Part shown: positions 6,070-7,459 of the stretch, piece after piece
How positions within the stretch are numbered: the first letter of the stretch is position 1
Layout of the letters: each line of letters begins with the position of its first letter
Assembly (NCBI GenBank): GCA_038231495.1
Contig: JBBRLG010000382.1
Span: forward strand, 1-7,459
Direction: 5' to 3'
From: JBBRLG01 sp038231495
GTDB lineage: Bacteria; Planctomycetota; Planctomycetia; Gemmatales; Gemmataceae
DNA: 7,459 nucleotides
Translations under genes and position numbers: made by a program
The notes under the pieces: generated by a model
The model's input: only the letters and a program-made list of their open reading frames with translations
The model's database searches: none
What the model was told of the DNA's origin: nothing

Positions 6070-6098
6070 ATTGTCGCTTGCTACGCGACCAAAAGCAA
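6070..6098 (-). promoter_or_regulatory. Candidate promoter of the 90-aa gene, twin of the SPFH promoter block
   Basis: On the minus strand TTGCTT (6098-6093), a 17-base spacer and GACAAT (6075-6070) repeat the arrangement upstream of the SPFH gene. TTGCTTTT and GCAAGCGACAATT are identical between the two, while nine bases between them differ. The gene's ATG is at 6005, so the leader would be about 60 bases. Within the spacer, GTCGC and GCGAC form a small inverted repeat that the other copy lacks. Confidence 0.5.
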
Positions 6099-6120
6099 CC
6101 GTTAATCGCGGAACGGTTGC
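6095..6120. repeat. 9-bp palindrome GCAACCGTT/AACGGTTGC (possible copy C of the AACCGTT family)
   Basis: GCAACCGTT (6095-6103) and AACGGTTGC (6112-6120) are exact complements around the 8-base loop AATCGCGG. The outer AACCGTT/AACGGTT match the ends of the palindromes at 2485-2624 and 4739-4789, but the C6/G6 core is absent. As at 4739, it overlaps the -35 side of a TTGCTT promoter block. It may be a reduced copy of the element or an operator. The rest of the divergent gap 6006-6257 holds no gene that I can support. Confidence 0.6.
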
Positions 6121-6257
6121 CGTTCGGTTGCGTGCGCCCGGCCGCCCTTTCTTGCCGGTTGATTTTTGGATTCTGGACCATAGACTGGCAGGTAGAGCCG
6201 CTGCGGCTGCCCCGTGAGTTGATGCGCCACTCTTCATACGAATGCTGAGGTACGGAA

Positions 6258-6959
6258 GTGAGCACTTCTCTACTTGTCGAGTATTTCAGTCAGTTGCCGG
6301 AACGCCGGGTGAAGGAGAATGCCTCGGAATGGCGGTCGCGAAGGGAGTCGGCGAAGGATATTTTCCGCAAACGAGTCAAGGAACGCTACACCGAAGGCAC
6401 CCTGCTGCGGCTGCTGGACAGCCCCGACGTGCCCAACCGCCGGGCGGCGCTGCTGGCGCTCGGCCTGGTCGCCTCGATGGGAGCCAACGCCGCCGTCGCC
6501 GGCTGCCTGCACGATTGCGACCCGGAAGTTCGGCAAATGGCCGTCGATACGTTGTGGACACTTTGGTTCCGGGCCGATTCGGAGGAGAACAACGCCGAGT
6601 TGCAGCGCCTGGCCCGGATGCGCGACCGCGAGAAGGCGCTGGGCGGTCTGGATCAACTGGTCAAGAAAGCGCCGGCGTTCGCCGAGGCGTACAACCAGCG
6701 GGCGATCGTCGGGTTTAGTTTGAAGCAGTACGAGCGCTCGATCGCGGACTGCGAAAAAGTGTTGCAGCTCAACCCCTGTCACTTCGGGGCACAGGCCGGC
6801 ATGGCGCAATGCTATTTGCAGATGCGCAAGCACAAGTCGGCGTTGAAGGCGTTCCGCGCGGCCCTTCGCATCAACCCGCACCTCGACGGCGTGGCCGACA
6901 CGATCCGCGCGTTGGAAACGGCGCTGGGCGAGGAAGGCCGCAAGGACGATAAGAAGTAA
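6258..6959 (+). CDS. HEAT-repeat and TPR protein
   Basis: The 233-residue protein starts at GTG 6258 with GAGG seven bases upstream. Residues about 45-102 form a HEAT-like helical repeat pair (LLRLLDSPDVPNRRAALLAL, then CLHDCDPEVRQMAVDTLW). Residues about 140-173 and 174-207 are two TPR units (AEAYNQRAIVGFSLKQYERS...VLQLNP and GAQAGMAQCYLQMRKHKSAL...LRINP). Both are protein-binding scaffolds, and no catalytic motif is present. There is no signal peptide or membrane segment, and the C-terminus is highly charged (EEGRKDDKK). It is likely a cytoplasmic adaptor. Small HEAT-TPR proteins of this design are frequent in Gemmata-type genomes, from memory. It is divergent from the minus-strand genes and read alone. 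A strong hairpin follows its stop at once. Confidence 0.9.
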   Translation: MSTSLLVEYFSQLPERRVKENASEWRSRRESAKDIFRKRVKERYTEGTLLRLLDSPDVPNRRAALLALGLVASMGANAAVAGCLHDCDPEVRQMAVDTLWTLWFRADSEENNAELQRLARMRDREKALGGLDQLVKKAPAFAEAYNQRAIVGFSLKQYERSIADCEKVLQLNPCHFGAQAGMAQCYLQMRKHKSALKAFRAALRINPHLDGVADTIRALETALGEEGRKDDKK

Positions 6960-6963
6960 CCGG

Positions 6964-7007
6964 GCCGCTGGCGGCTGAGCGCGGATGCGCGCTCAGCCGC
7001 CAGCGGC
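6964..7007 (+). terminator. 20-bp GC-rich hairpin after the HEAT/TPR gene (terminator or REP-like repeat)
   Basis: Bases 6964-6983 pair perfectly with 6988-7007 around the 4-base loop GATG, four bases after the stop codon. Each arm also contains the near-palindrome AGCCGC-NN-GCGGCT, so a cruciform is possible. There is no T-run afterwards, which argues against a classic intrinsic terminator. The motif AGCCGCTGGCGGCT is, from memory, a dispersed planctomycete repeat. A strong 3' hairpin is certain; its function is not. Confidence 0.7.
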
Positions 7008-7134
7008 TAATCGCGCCCCGCCGCCACGATGAGCCGGCCCGTCGCGCAGCGGATTTCGAGACAAAAAAAGACAAAAAAGGTGTCAGGAACGAATGGCACT
7101 TCCTGGAGCCGTAACCCGAAGTTCTGAAACGGCA

Positions 7135-7164
7135 TCGACACAGAGACCTCCTTCGTCTGAGAAT
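7135..7164 (+). promoter_or_regulatory. Candidate inward promoter of the IS4-like element
   Basis: TCGACA (7135-7140) matches the -35 consensus at five of six positions. GAGAAT (7159-7164), after an 18-base spacer, matches the -10 at four of six. Transcription would begin near 7171, which is downstream of the left arm of the inverted repeat (7143-7153) but upstream of the Shine-Dalgarno sequence. Transcripts from this promoter would thus lack the sequestering arm. Confidence 0.4.
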
Positions 7165-7200
7165 ACGGGTGCTCCAGCCTACCCCCGACAAGGAGGTCTC
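7143..7200 (+). promoter_or_regulatory. Inverted repeat sequestering the transposase Shine-Dalgarno sequence
   Basis: GAGACCTCCTT (7143-7153) and AAGGAGGTCTC (7190-7200) are perfect 11-bp complements. Inside, GTC (7155-7157) and GAC (7187-7189) add three pairs after one bulged C. The right arm contains the full-consensus Shine-Dalgarno AAGGAGGT (7190-7197). In an RNA that starts upstream, the ribosome site would be locked in this hairpin. IS10 and IS50 are known to limit transposase made from outside transcription in this way. Confidence 0.7.
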
Positions 7201-7202
7201 CG

Positions 7203-7459
7203 CTGCACCCTTCTAACCGACGACCACGCCGCCGCCAGATCGAAACCCTGCGCGCCCCGTTCGCCCAGGCCGACGCCGCCACTTGCGCCGACGTGCTGTC
7301 CGAAGAACGACTGGAAGCGGCGCTGCGCGAAGAGGGTGCCACCTGGCGCGAGCAGGTGTTCACGCCCGCGTTCACCCTGGGGGCGTTCCTCACCCAGGTC
7401 CTCAGCGCCGACGGCTCGTGTCGCGCCGCCGTGGCCCGGGCGTTGGCCTGGCTGGCGGC
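7203..7459 (+). CDS. IS4-family transposase, N-terminal part (runs off window)
   Basis: The open frame begins after a stop at 7158-7160 and contains no ATG, GTG or TTG before clear coding sequence. The best start is CTG at 7203, five bases after AAGGAGGT. The product begins LHPSNRRPRRRQIETLRAPF, followed by motifs such as VFTPAFTLGAFLTQVLSADG and SCRAAVARALAWLA. This is the N-terminal region of planctomycete IS4-type transposases, ahead of the DDE catalytic core, which lies outside the window. About 85 codons are visible with no break. The tail of the HEAT/TPR transcript points into it. The family call is from recognition. Whether the element is complete and active cannot be judged from here. 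Confidence 0.8.
   Translation, partial: MHPSNRRPRRRQIETLRAPFAQADAATCADVLSEERLEAALREEGATWREQVFTPAFTLGAFLTQVLSADGSCRAAVARALAWLA

Noticed and set aside
7062..7105. A-rich tract and short inverted repeat CAGGAA/TTCCTG as an IS end
   Set aside because: The repeat is only six bases and no matching right end or target duplication is visible in the window. The true left end of the IS4-like element remains undetermined.

Overview
The window looks like accessory-rich chromosome of a planctomycete, probably Gemmataceae. The reasons are high GC, an IS4-type transposase start and an IS110 fragment of the kind common there, a HEAT/TPR protein, a small protein with a Gemmata-like N-terminus, and many palindromic and short tandem repeats. 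This placement rests on recognition of the sequence, not on a search.

Layout. Positions 1-785 are a graveyard of mobile elements: a piece of an IS110 transposase, a perfect 28-bp inverted repeat with a 12-bp tandem tail, then the N-terminal part of a tyrosine recombinase that has lost its catalytic domain. From about 915 to 6005 every gene is on the minus strand. In order of transcription they are a 90-aa protein (6005-5733), an unrecognised 262-aa protein of lower GC (5606-4818), an SPFH-domain protein with a C-terminal GYF_2 domain (4674-3553), an FkbM-type methyltransferase (3441-2629) and a double zinc-ribbon membrane protein (2417-915). From 6258 the plus strand carries a HEAT/TPR protein and then the left end of an IS4-like element that runs off the window.

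The most coherent unit is the SPFH protein plus the zinc-ribbon membrane protein. They resemble YdjI and YdjG of Bacillus subtilis, which with YdjH form the membrane platform for the PspA protein YdjF in cell-envelope stress. Here the two genes are separated by an FkbM methyltransferase and by repeats, and neither PspA nor a YdjH/TPM-type protein lies in the window. The unit may therefore be a variant of that platform. A link to the methyltransferase is only inference from position.

The intergenic DNA is unusually structured. A family of palindromes with AACCGTT/AACGGTT ends occurs three times. A promoter-like block (TTGCTT, 17 bp, GACAAT) with an identical 13-base downstream half precedes both the SPFH gene and the small gene. 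Repeats have also invaded gene ends: a GGATGAA heptad array extends the methyltransferase frame, and a GC-rich palindrome lies inside the zinc-ribbon reading frame. The IS4-like element has a perfect Shine-Dalgarno sequence sequestered by an 11-bp inverted repeat and no standard start codon.
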